Assembly (NCBI RefSeq): GCF_000934725.1
Contig: NZ_JYNS01000005.1
Span: 62,001 to 126,000 of the forward strand
Direction: 5' to 3'
Origin: Methyloterricola oryzae
GTDB lineage: Bacteria > Pseudomonadota > Gammaproteobacteria > Methylococcales > Methylococcaceae
Length of the DNA stretch: 64,000 nt
The notes below the pieces were generated by a model that did no database searches, was not told the DNA's origin, and saw only the letters and a list, made by a program, of their open reading frames with translations. Shown piece by piece: positions 31,904 to 39,906 of this stretch; position 1 is the first letter of the stretch; every line of letters begins with the position of its first letter. The position numbers and the translations under genes are program-made.

Positions 31904-34362
31904 GGCGCTACCCTGCGCAGGCGTTGATTCACCTCGCTTTCCAGGGTCGCGAGCAGGGTGGCGTTGGGGGCTTCCAGGGTGATTTCCAGTTGCGGCAGGT
32001 CGGAGCTCGGCAGGACGTAGACCCAGCCGAACTCCAGCGCCAGGCGCAGGCCCTCGGGGATCGATTCGCGCTGGGCCTCGGGGAGTTCGCCGAGTTCGCG
32101 CATCACCCTGCCCATCTCCCCCCAGGGGCAGGGGATCGACATGCTGCGGCGGTAGCTCAAGGGAACCTGGCGCTCGAACTCGTGCAAGGACAGATTCCGA
32201 CTACCCAGATATTCCAGCAGCCGCAGCGCGCCCGCTACCGCGCCGTAGCCTAGATAGTAATGGGTCAGATGCAGCCAGGCTTCGTTGTGCCGGGTGCTGG
32301 ACAGCACGGCGTGCACCTGCGCGCCGGCGTCCTTGTGGGTTATTACGACGGGCCGCCCGTTCGCCTCGGCCAACTGGTCGAGGAATTCCGGATGGTCCGG
32401 GGGCAGAAACACGGGATCGTCGGCCGGGGCGCTGAGGATGAAGGCGGCCGCCAGCAGTTCCTGGGTTCGCTGGGGACGGTGCACGGCGCCCACTTCGTCC
32501 ACCAGGGTGAGTTGTTCGCCGTGCTTTTCAATCACCATGGCGATCTTGTGGTTGAGTTCGGCGGCGCTGGCGATTCGCTCGTAGGGCACGGGCGATGTGG
32601 GCCAGCGCTCGTCCGCTTGCTCGCCCAGGCCGGGAATCCGGCTGCTGCCGAGGAGCTCGGTAAGGATGTGCGCCAGGCTGAAAAAGGGGCAGTAGTGGAG
32701 CACTCGGTCATGCCAGGGGCGCAGCGCGTCTCTGTGGAGGAACTGCTCGATGTGTTCCAGATAGCGTTCATTCACCCGGCCCGGATAGGTAAGGTTCCCC
32801 ACGCTGTCCACCGCCACCTTGGGGAATTCGCCGCGGAAAAATACCGCTTCGATCTTGCGTCGGGTCTGCCGGACCAGGGGCAGCCCGTCGCTGTCGAACA
32901 ATTCGATGACGGAGACGCTGGCGTGGCTGTCCGACATGCGGATGTACGCGCCGCCATCGGTGTGGCGGCTGAAGCCGGTGATGAAGCAGGTTTCCGGCAC
33001 GCTGGTTTCCTCCAGGTCTTCCACGCTCACCCCGACCGCCAGGAGTCCCGAGATGAAGGCGCGCTTGATGATGCGCGAGAAGGCGTGGTTGTCGCGGCCC
33101 ACTGTGACGCGCGTGCCGCGTCCCAGGGAGCTGCCGAACGCCTTGCCCAGGCTGACTGCGAATTCCGGCGTGATGTGCAGATTGGCCAGGCCATTGACGC
33201 CTCGTGAGGCAAAGATGGAGGGCCGCAGCAGGGATTCCCAGACCAGGTTCTCCTTGAGGGTGCTGTGGCTGTCCACCTCCTTGTCCGGCCAAACTAGTAC
33301 GCCGGGCAGCACCGACACCTGCCGGCCGAGATGGCAGTGGGCGCCTATCACTGACTCGTCGGTCACCTCGCAGTGCGCTTCGAGGATATTGTCGTTGGCG
33401 ATAATGCAGTTGCGCAGGTCGCTGGCTTCACCGATGAAGCTGTTGTTCATCACGATCCCGCGGGTCACGGTGGCGCGGGCGTCGATCTCCGCGTCCGGGC
33501 AGATGACGCTATAGGGGCCGATCTTGGCCTGGGGGCGGATACGGGCGTTGTCACCGATCCAGCAGGGGGCGATCAGTTCAGCGTCCGGGGCGATGCGGGC
33601 GCCATTGCCCACCCAGACCCTGTCGGCGATCTGGTGACCGCTCAGGGGCAGGCGCAGGCGGCCATCCAGGAAGTCCCAGTGGGACTGCTTCAATTGCACG
33701 AGGTTACCGATGTCGCTCCAGTAGCCCTCCGCCACATAGGCGCCGAGCGGCACGCCCTCTGCGAGCAGTTCGGGAAACAGGTCGCCGGCGAAATCGTAGG
33801 CGGTGTTGTCCGGGATGCGCTTGAGGACTTCCGGCTCGATCAGGTAGATGCCGGTATTCACCGTGTCGCTGCAGACTTCGCTGACCCCGGGTTTCTCCAG
33901 GAAACGGCTGACCCGGCCTTCCTCGTCCATCGCCACGACGCCGAATTCCCCCGGTTCCTGTACCCGCGTGAGGCAGAGGCTGACGGCATTGCCGCTGCTC
34001 TGATGGAAACGCCAGAAGGCGCTCAGGTCGAAATCGGTGAGGGCATCGCCGGCGATCACCAGGAAGGTTTCGTCCAGGAAGTCCGCTCCCAGCTTCACCG
34101 AACCGGCGGTGCCCAGGGGGCTGCGCTCCAGGGTGTAGCGCATGTCCACCTGCAAGTCGCTGCCATCGCCGAAATGGTCGCGGATGGCGCGGGGGCGGTA
34201 GTGCAGGGTCGCCATCAGGCTGGTGAAGCCGTGCCGGCGCAAGTGCAGCACGATGTGCTCCATCAGGGGACGTCCCAGCAGATTGGCCATGGGCTTGGGG
34301 ATGTTTTCCGTCAGCGGCCTCAGGCGCGTGCCTTGTCCGCCGGCGAGAATGACTGCCTTCAT
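31900..34362 (-). CDS. Sugar nucleotidyltransferase with phosphomannomutase-like C-terminal domain
   Basis: 820 residues. The N-terminal nucleotidyltransferase (1-230) has KAVILAGGQGTRLRPLTENI, VIAGDALTDFDL and FLEKPG. A left-handed beta helix follows (about 250-380), then a phosphoglucomutase/phosphomannomutase-fold region. In that region the active-site TASHNP becomes SDSHAS (477-482), and the metal loop expected as DGDADR reads IEKHGEQ (about 611-617), so mutase activity is doubtful. The same architecture occurs in cyanobacterial mannose-1-P guanylyltransferases, so GDP-mannose or a similar donor is the likely product. The start at 34362 drops an unconserved 16-residue extension. Confidence 0.83.
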   Translation of the reverse strand: MKAVILAGGQGTRLRPLTENIPKPMANLLGRPLMEHIVLHLRRHGFTSLMATLHYRPRAIRDHFGDGSDLQVDMRYTLERSPLGTAGSVKLGADFLDETFLVIAGDALTDFDLSAFWRFHQSSGNAVSLCLTRVQEPGEFGVVAMDEEGRVSRFLEKPGVSEVCSDTVNTGIYLIEPEVLKRIPDNTAYDFAGDLFPELLAEGVPLGAYVAEGYWSDIGNLVQLKQSHWDFLDGRLRLPLSGHQIADRVWVGNGARIAPDAELIAPCWIGDNARIRPQAKIGPYSVICPDAEIDARATVTRGIVMNNSFIGEASDLRNCIIANDNILEAHCEVTDESVIGAHCHLGRQVSVLPGVLVWPDKEVDSHSTLKENLVWESLLRPSIFASRGVNGLANLHITPEFAVSLGKAFGSSLGRGTRVTVGRDNHAFSRIIKRAFISGLLAVGVSVEDLEETSVPETCFITGFSRHTDGGAYIRMSDSHASVSVIELFDSDGLPLVRQTRRKIEAVFFRGEFPKVAVDSVGNLTYPGRVNERYLEHIEQFLHRDALRPWHDRVLHYCPFFSLAHILTELLGSSRIPGLGEQADERWPTSPVPYERIASAAELNHKIAMVIEKHGEQLTLVDEVGAVHRPQRTQELLAAAFILSAPADDPVFLPPDHPEFLDQLAEANGRPVVITHKDAGAQVHAVLSSTRHNEAWLHLTHYYLGYGAVAGALRLLEYLGSRNLSLHEFERQVPLSYRRSMSIPCPWGEMGRVMRELGELPEAQRESIPEGLRLALEFGWVYVLPSSDLPQLEITLEAPNATLLATLESEVNQRLRRVAP

Positions 34363-34474
34363 TGGCTCGGTTCCGCAAGTCGGTTGTGGGCGAAATATTT
34401 TTGATTTCAAACGACAGAATTTTTCTTGTCAAGCGAGGAGTTTAACGGATTGTGTCTGAATTCACGCTATTGTA

Positions 34475-34493
34475 AGTTTCCAGTGTGGAGACT
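34475..34493. promoter_or_regulatory. Palindromic operator candidate for the MarR regulator
   Basis: AGTTTCCA (34475-34482), GTG, TGGAGACT (34486-34493): 8-bp arms with one mismatch and a 3-bp centre. It lies between the osmolyte operon start (34362) and the divergent marR-type gene (34591). Size and symmetry suit a MarR-family dimer. No convincing -35/-10 pair was assigned around it. Confidence 0.5.
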
Positions 34494-34590
34494 GCAGGCG
34501 AAGAATTCTCGTGTAATACTTTGAGTTGTAATGATGGAGCGGCGTACTCCAGAGCCGCAATGAGCGGGCGGCAGCCCCTAAAGGAGGTTT

Positions 34591-35133
34591 ATGAACCCAC
34601 GCATCGAAAAGTCCCCCGTCGAGACCCACGAAGAAGTACTAATACAACTGCGCCGCATTGCCCGGGCCATGGATGTCTATTCCAAGCAGCTGCAGAAATC
34701 CGGCATAACCAGCTCGCAACTGGCGGTCTTGCGTGCCCTGGCGGCGCAGGGACCCATGACTGCCAACCGTCTCAGCCGCGCTGTGGAGTTGAGTCAGGGA
34801 ACCGTAACCACCGTGCTGGACCGGCTCGACCGCAAGGGACTGATTCAACGCAGCCGCCGGGAAGGTGACAAGCGCCAGGTATGGCTCGACCTGACCGAGG
34901 CCGGTGCCCAGGCCTATAGCGACGCGCCTTCGCCCTTGCATCTGGATTTCGTGAAGGGATTTTCGCAACTGCAAGATTGGGAGCAATCCATGATCCTGGC
35001 GGCTTTGCAGCGGGTGGCGGGCCTCATGGACATCCCGCACGAAGAAAAGCAGAAGCGGCGCAGGACCGTCCGGCCGCACCTGGAGCCGCTTCTGGAACTG
35101 GCGCTGCGCGAGCCCGAGGAAAGCGAGGCCTAG
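34591..35133 (+). CDS. MarR-family transcriptional regulator
   Basis: 180 residues with a winged helix-turn-helix: ITSSQLAVLRALAAQGPM, recognition helix LSQGTVTTVLDRLDRKGL, and wing RREGDKRQVWLDLT. MarR-family proteins such as EctR control compatible-solute genes in methylotrophs. Here the gene is divergent from a predicted osmolyte operon with a palindrome between them, which suggests it regulates that operon and itself. A perfect AAGGAGG ribosome-binding site stands three bases before the ATG, which is close. Confidence 0.88.
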   Translation: MNPRIEKSPVETHEEVLIQLRRIARAMDVYSKQLQKSGITSSQLAVLRALAAQGPMTANRLSRAVELSQGTVTTVLDRLDRKGLIQRSRREGDKRQVWLDLTEAGAQAYSDAPSPLHLDFVKGFSQLQDWEQSMILAALQRVAGLMDIPHEEKQKRRRTVRPHLEPLLELALREPEESEA

Positions 35134-35347
35134 CCGAGGGCTAGATGTACCCGCGGTGCCCTGAGGCCTCGGGCATTGGCTGAATCCGGGCCTTCGCATA
35201 GACTGGATGATGTCACCGGGCGGCATGTACTAACACACGCCAATGCTGCGGCGTTCCGGTGAGTTCCCCCGCAGTCCAGCCTTGAGATGCAGGCACGGGC
35301 GGTCGTTGCGGCGGGCCTGAAATGCTCGCGGCGACGAGACGAATGTC

Positions 35348-38300
35348 ATGAATGACGAAGGTCTGGCTGCCTCCCCTCGGCGGCGGGTTATGGGAGTGAC
35401 CCTGGGGCTCACACTGGTCGGCGTCACAGGTGTTGTTCTCGCTATCGCGATCAGCCTGTGGGGAGAGCGCCAGGCGGCAGAGCGCAACACCCTGCTGGAA
35501 CTGGAAAATCTGACCCTGGTGATGGCCGAGCATGTCCGCAGCAGCATGGAAGCGGTGGATCTTGAATTGCGCGGCCTGCTGGAACGCCTGAATTCTGAGC
35601 GCTGGCGCGAAGACGCGCAGGGCGCGGCGGCCTGGAGCGAGTTGCTGGGCGAACGCCGTCTTACGCAAGTCAGCAAGCTTGCGGTGTACGACCTCCATGG
35701 TGCGTGTCTCGCAGCGAGCGTCCCAGAGTGCCCCCGTCTAGCTGCGCCGGTGCCCGAAGGATCGGGGGATCTGCAGGTTGCCGCTCCGACCTTGAATCCC
35801 ACCAGTGGCCGTTGGGAAATCATGCTCAGCCGCCGCGGCACGGGCCCTGGGCGCTTCGACGGTATGGCCGCGGCGTGGGTCGACCTGGATTTTTTCGCAC
35901 GTTTCTACACCGCACTCAGCCTAGGACCGCACAGCGCGGTGCTGCTGAGGGACCGCGAGATGCGGCTTCTGGCCCGCAACCCGGCGAGCACGCGCGATCT
36001 GGGCATCGAGGTGCCGGGACATCATGCCTTGCCGTTCCTGGCGCGTGGGCTGACCCACAATACTTATCTCGGCATCAGCGTAGTTGACGGCCGGGAGCGG
36101 ATGTACAGCTTCCGCCAGGCCGGCACCCTGCCTTTGTATACGTTGGCTGGAGCGGCCACATCCGATTACCTGGCGCAGTGGCGCCGGCATTGCTGGTACT
36201 TCGGCATTCTGGGCGCGCTGGTCAGCGCGCTCATCTTGGGGCTGGGCAGTCTGCAGCGAAGTTCCGAACGGCGGCTGCGCGTCTCGCGCGAGGAATTGCG
36301 GCTGCTGCTGGACTCCATGGGCGAGGCGGCTTTCGGGCTGGATCCCAGGGGACGCTGCACCTTCGTCAATCGCAGTTTTCTGAACCTCATGGGTTACGCC
36401 AACGCCGGCGAGGTGATCGGCAGGCCGGTCCACGCGCTGGTGTGCAAGGAAGGGGCTGCTTCGAACCATTGCCCGGAGGGTCTCTGCCAGATTCAGGAGG
36501 TCCAGCGCAGCCTGCAGCCCAGCCCGGTTTGCCCTGCCGTGTTCCGTCGCCGGGATGGCGGCGAACTGCAGGTGGAATACCGCAGCAGTCCCATCATGAA
36601 AGGGCGCGCAGCCATCGGCGCCATCGTCACCTTTGTCGACATTGGCGAGCGGCAGCGCATGCTGGAAGCCCTTCAGCAAAGCGAGGTCAAGTTTCGGACC
36701 TTGTTCGAACTCTCGGAGGACGCCATCTTTCTGATGAACGGCCCCACCATCATCGATTGCAACCACCGCGCTTGGGAAATGTTTGCCTGCGGACGCGAGG
36801 ATCTTGTCGGTCAATCGCCGGACCGGTTTTCCCCGGCTCTGCAACCGGACGGGAGCGCATCCAGCGAAAGCGCCTACGCCAATATCGAGGCCGCACTGTT
36901 GGGGGATGCTCTGCATTTCGAGTGGCAGCACCGGCGGGGTGACGGCAGCCTGTTCGACGCGGAAGTGTCGCTGTCGGGTTTCGAAATGGACGGCAAGTCC
37001 TATCTGCACGCGATCATTCGCGACATCACCTTCCGCAAGGAAGCGGAACAGCAATTGCGGATCGCCGCTACGGCCTTCGAGGCCCAGCAGGCCATCGTCA
37101 TCACCGATGCCGACGCGCGCATACTGCAGGTCAACCGCGCCTTCACCGAAGTCACGGGCTACAGCGCGCAAGAAGCGGTGGGCCAGACCCCGAAGGTGCT
37201 CAAGTCGGGCCGCCACGATGCCACCTTTTATGAGCAGATGTGGCGGGCGATCCTCGGCGAGGGCGTGTGGCAGGGCGAAATCTGGAACCGCCGCAAGAGC
37301 GGCGAGGTGTATCCGGAGTGGCTCACCGTCGCCGCGGTCAAAGACGACAAGGGGCGGGTGACGCATTTTGTGGCCTCGCACACCGACATCACCATGCACA
37401 AGGCCGCCGAGGAGGAAATCCGGCATCTGGCTTTCTATGACCCCCTCACCCGCCTGCCCAACCGGCGGCTGCTGATGGAACGCTTGCAACGCGTGCTGGC
37501 CGGCGGCAAGCGTTGCCGGCAGCACGGCGCGCTGCTGTTCATCGATCTGGACAACTTCAAGACGCTGAACGATACCCTCGGTCACGACCAGGGTGACCTG
37601 TTGCTGCAGCAGGTGGCCGAGCGGCTGCCGCCCTGTGTTCGCGAGAGCGACACAGTCGGCCGCCTGGGGGGGGATGAGTTCCTCATCATCCTCGACAAGT
37701 TGAGCGAGAGCGCCGCGGACGCTGCCAGCGACGCGCGCTGCATCGGCGAGCGCATCATGGGTGCATTGAACCGCCCTTACCAGATTGCCGGGCGTGACTA
37801 CCACAGCACACCCAGCATCGGCATCACTCTGTTCGGCGAGCCCCAGAGCGGCGTGGACGAGTTGCTCAAGCAAGCGGACCTGGCCATGTACAAGGCCAAG
37901 GGGACCCGCAACAATCTGTGCTTCTTCGATCCCGATATGCAGGCCGAAGTGGAGGTCCGCGCCCGGCTGGAGTCTGACCTGCACGATGCCGTTTGGGGGC
38001 ACCAATTCGTCATCCATTACCAGGGGCAGGTCGACCGCGACGAACGCCTCATCGGTGCCGAGGCGCTGCTACGCTGGCAGCACCCGGAGCGCGGCATCGT
38101 CTCCCCGGCCCAGTTCATCGCCCTGGCGGAGGAAACCGGACTGATCCTGCCTCTGGGGCAGCATGTGCTTGAGGCCGCCTGCCGCCAGTTGGTGAGCTGG
38201 GAGGCGGACGCGCGCACCGCGCACCTGAGCCTGGCCGTCAACATCAGCTCGTTGCAGTTCCGCCAGCAGGATTTCCTCGACAAGGTACTGGATGCCCTGC

Positions 38301-38725
38301 AGCGCACGGGAGCGAATCCGCAGCGGCTCAAGCTGGAATTGACCGAGAGCATGCTGCTGGAAAATATCGACGAGTGCATCGTCAAGATGCGCGCGCTCAA
38401 GGAGCGTGGCGTGGGATTGGCCCTGGACGATTTCGGCACCGGCTATTCCTGCCTGGCCTATCTGAAGCGGATGCCCTTCGACCAACTAAAGATCGACCGT
38501 TCCTTCGTGTTCGACATGCTCAATAGCGCGCACAGCGCCGCCATTGCGCGAACCATCGTGGAACTGGGCAACAGCCTGGGGCTGACCGTGATCGCCGAGG
38601 GGGTCGAAACCCAGGCGCAGCGGGACGCCCTGGTGGAACTGGGCTGCCATGCCTTTCAGGGCTACATGTACAGCAGGCCTTGCTCCATCGAACAGTTCGA
38701 TGCTTTCTCCCGGTCCTTCGAGTGA
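35348..38725 (+). CDS. PAS-GGDEF-EAL cyclic-di-GMP turnover protein
   Basis: 1125 residues. A membrane helix (about 14-36), a periplasmic sensor of about 240 residues and a second helix (about 278-300) are followed by three PAS domains (about 310-430, 437-560 and 565-685). The GGDEF domain has an intact RLGGDEF (774-778 for GGDEF). The EAL domain has EALLRW (905), DDFGTGYSCLAYL and VIAEGVET. Both catalytic motifs are complete, so diguanylate cyclase and phosphodiesterase activity are both possible. It stands alone, 214 bases after the MarR gene. The GGDEF codons sit in an 8-G run. Confidence 0.93.
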   Translation: MNDEGLAASPRRRVMGVTLGLTLVGVTGVVLAIAISLWGERQAAERNTLLELENLTLVMAEHVRSSMEAVDLELRGLLERLNSERWREDAQGAAAWSELLGERRLTQVSKLAVYDLHGACLAASVPECPRLAAPVPEGSGDLQVAAPTLNPTSGRWEIMLSRRGTGPGRFDGMAAAWVDLDFFARFYTALSLGPHSAVLLRDREMRLLARNPASTRDLGIEVPGHHALPFLARGLTHNTYLGISVVDGRERMYSFRQAGTLPLYTLAGAATSDYLAQWRRHCWYFGILGALVSALILGLGSLQRSSERRLRVSREELRLLLDSMGEAAFGLDPRGRCTFVNRSFLNLMGYANAGEVIGRPVHALVCKEGAASNHCPEGLCQIQEVQRSLQPSPVCPAVFRRRDGGELQVEYRSSPIMKGRAAIGAIVTFVDIGERQRMLEALQQSEVKFRTLFELSEDAIFLMNGPTIIDCNHRAWEMFACGREDLVGQSPDRFSPALQPDGSASSESAYANIEAALLGDALHFEWQHRRGDGSLFDAEVSLSGFEMDGKSYLHAIIRDITFRKEAEQQLRIAATAFEAQQAIVITDADARILQVNRAFTEVTGYSAQEAVGQTPKVLKSGRHDATFYEQMWRAILGEGVWQGEIWNRRKSGEVYPEWLTVAAVKDDKGRVTHFVASHTDITMHKAAEEEIRHLAFYDPLTRLPNRRLLMERLQRVLAGGKRCRQHGALLFIDLDNFKTLNDTLGHDQGDLLLQQVAERLPPCVRESDTVGRLGGDEFLIILDKLSESAADAASDARCIGERIMGALNRPYQIAGRDYHSTPSIGITLFGEPQSGVDELLKQADLAMYKAKGTRNNLCFFDPDMQAEVEVRARLESDLHDAVWGHQFVIHYQGQVDRDERLIGAEALLRWQHPERGIVSPAQFIALAEETGLILPLGQHVLEAACRQLVSWEADARTAHLSLAVNISSLQFRQQDFLDKVLDALQRTGANPQRLKLELTESMLLENIDECIVKMRALKERGVGLALDDFGTGYSCLAYLKRMPFDQLKIDRSFVFDMLNSAHSAAIARTIVELGNSLGLTVIAEGVETQAQRDALVELGCHAFQGYMYSRPCSIEQFDAFSRSFE

Positions 38726-38758
38726 ACGGCGTGCCGGGACTTCATGGGCGGCGCCGGG

Positions 38759-39280
38759 CTAATCCGGCAAGGGCCAGGAGCGCAGGATCTGGTAGCGTGA
38801 CTCGCCGTTCTCCTGGCGCGATTCGCACAGGGTCAGGGCTTTGGGACTCCATTCCAGGGTGGGATGCCGGGACAGATCGTAGTCGGGGCAGGCGCTGGCC
38901 CTGCGGGCCAGGGTCAGGTGAGGGCGGAATGCGCGCCGTTCCAGGTCGAAACCGGCCTGGCGCAGGCGTTGCGACAAGAGGTCGTTCAAGTCAACCAGTT
39001 GCGTCGGTTCTTCCCGCGGCACCAGGCACAGCACGCCTGGCCGCCGCCACAGTTCCAGTCGGTCCAGCAGCAGGGCGCCGCCGGGCGTGCGCATGTCCGC
39101 GCCCACTTCTTCCAGTTGCGGCAGACGCGCCGCTGGCTGCTCGCCAAGAAAAGCGAGGGTGAGGTGGAGTCTGGCTGCGTCGATCCAGCGGGCCTGCTGG
39201 GTGGATCTCAGGCGGTCGATGACGCTGCTGACCTCGCGACGCAAGTGCGGGTCGGGCCAGAGGGCAAAGAACAGCCGCAT
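38759..39280 (-). CDS. thpR: RNA 2',3'-cyclic phosphodiesterase (ThpR/LigT)
   Basis: 173 residues of the 2H phosphoesterase family. The two HxT motifs are LHLTLAFLG (about residue 39) and RPHLTLARR (about residue 120). ThpR opens 2',3'-cyclic phosphates and is linked to RNA repair or turnover. The start RLFFALWPD is canonical. It begins 4 bases after the pncC stop, so the pair is one transcript. Confidence 0.92.
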   Translation of the reverse strand: MRLFFALWPDPHLRREVSSVIDRLRSTQQARWIDAARLHLTLAFLGEQPAARLPQLEEVGADMRTPGGALLLDRLELWRRPGVLCLVPREEPTQLVDLNDLLSQRLRQAGFDLERRAFRPHLTLARRASACPDYDLSRHPTLEWSPKALTLCESRQENGESRYQILRSWPLPD

Positions 39281-39284
39281 GCCG

Positions 39285-39770
39285 CTATTCCTCCCCGTAC
39301 AGCCAGAGGATGCCTCGCAAGGCCCACATGACGGACTGCCGGCGCACAGCGCGGCGATCGCCGTCGAAGCGGCGGGTTTCGCTCATGGCCCGCCCTTGGC
39401 GCAGGGCCCAGGCGAAACAGACGGTGCCCACCGGCTTCTGCGGTGTGCCGCCGTCCGGTCCGGCTATACCGCTGATGGCAAGCGTGCAGTCGGCGCTGCT
39501 GCGGCGCAGCGCGCCCTGGGCCATGCTGAGCACCGTGGCCTCGCTCACCGCGCCCTCGATGTCCAGCACGGATTCCGGTACGTCCAGCAGCTCGCGTTTG
39601 GCGGCGTTGCTGTAGGTGACGAAGCCCCGGTCGAACCAGCCGGAACTGCCGGGCACTGCGGTCAGCGCCTGGCACACCCAACCGCCGGTGCAGGACTCCG
39701 CCGCCGCCAAGCGATGGCCGTGCGACATCAGCAAGGCGCCAACCCGTTCCGCGAGCGGGTATAATTCCAT
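39285..39770 (-). CDS. pncC: Nicotinamide-nucleotide amidohydrolase (CinA C-terminal family)
   Basis: 161 residues, only the CinA C-terminal domain, as in the stand-alone PncC. It deamidates NMN to nicotinate mononucleotide for NAD recycling. Motifs: AAAESCTGGWVCQALTAVPG, RGFVTYSNAAKRELL, and SGIAGPDGGTPQKPVGTVCF. The start at 39770 is used because the longer frame to 39962 encodes unconserved sequence across the mutS start. It is divergent from mutS, a common gammaproteobacterial arrangement. Confidence 0.93.
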   Translation of the reverse strand: MELYPLAERVGALLMSHGHRLAAAESCTGGWVCQALTAVPGSSGWFDRGFVTYSNAAKRELLDVPESVLDIEGAVSEATVLSMAQGALRRSSADCTLAISGIAGPDGGTPQKPVGTVCFAWALRQGRAMSETRRFDGDRRAVRRQSVMWALRGILWLYGEE

Positions 39771-39906
39771 CTCCGTTTCCAAGGACCTTGCCTCCGCTGA
39801 AAGCGATGCCGGGCAGTGTAACCGAGCTTGCGGCCGGGCCGCCACCGGCCCCCGGCACGTGTCCCTGTGCACGATGGACGCCACCCTTGCCTGAATGATC
39901 CCGCCC

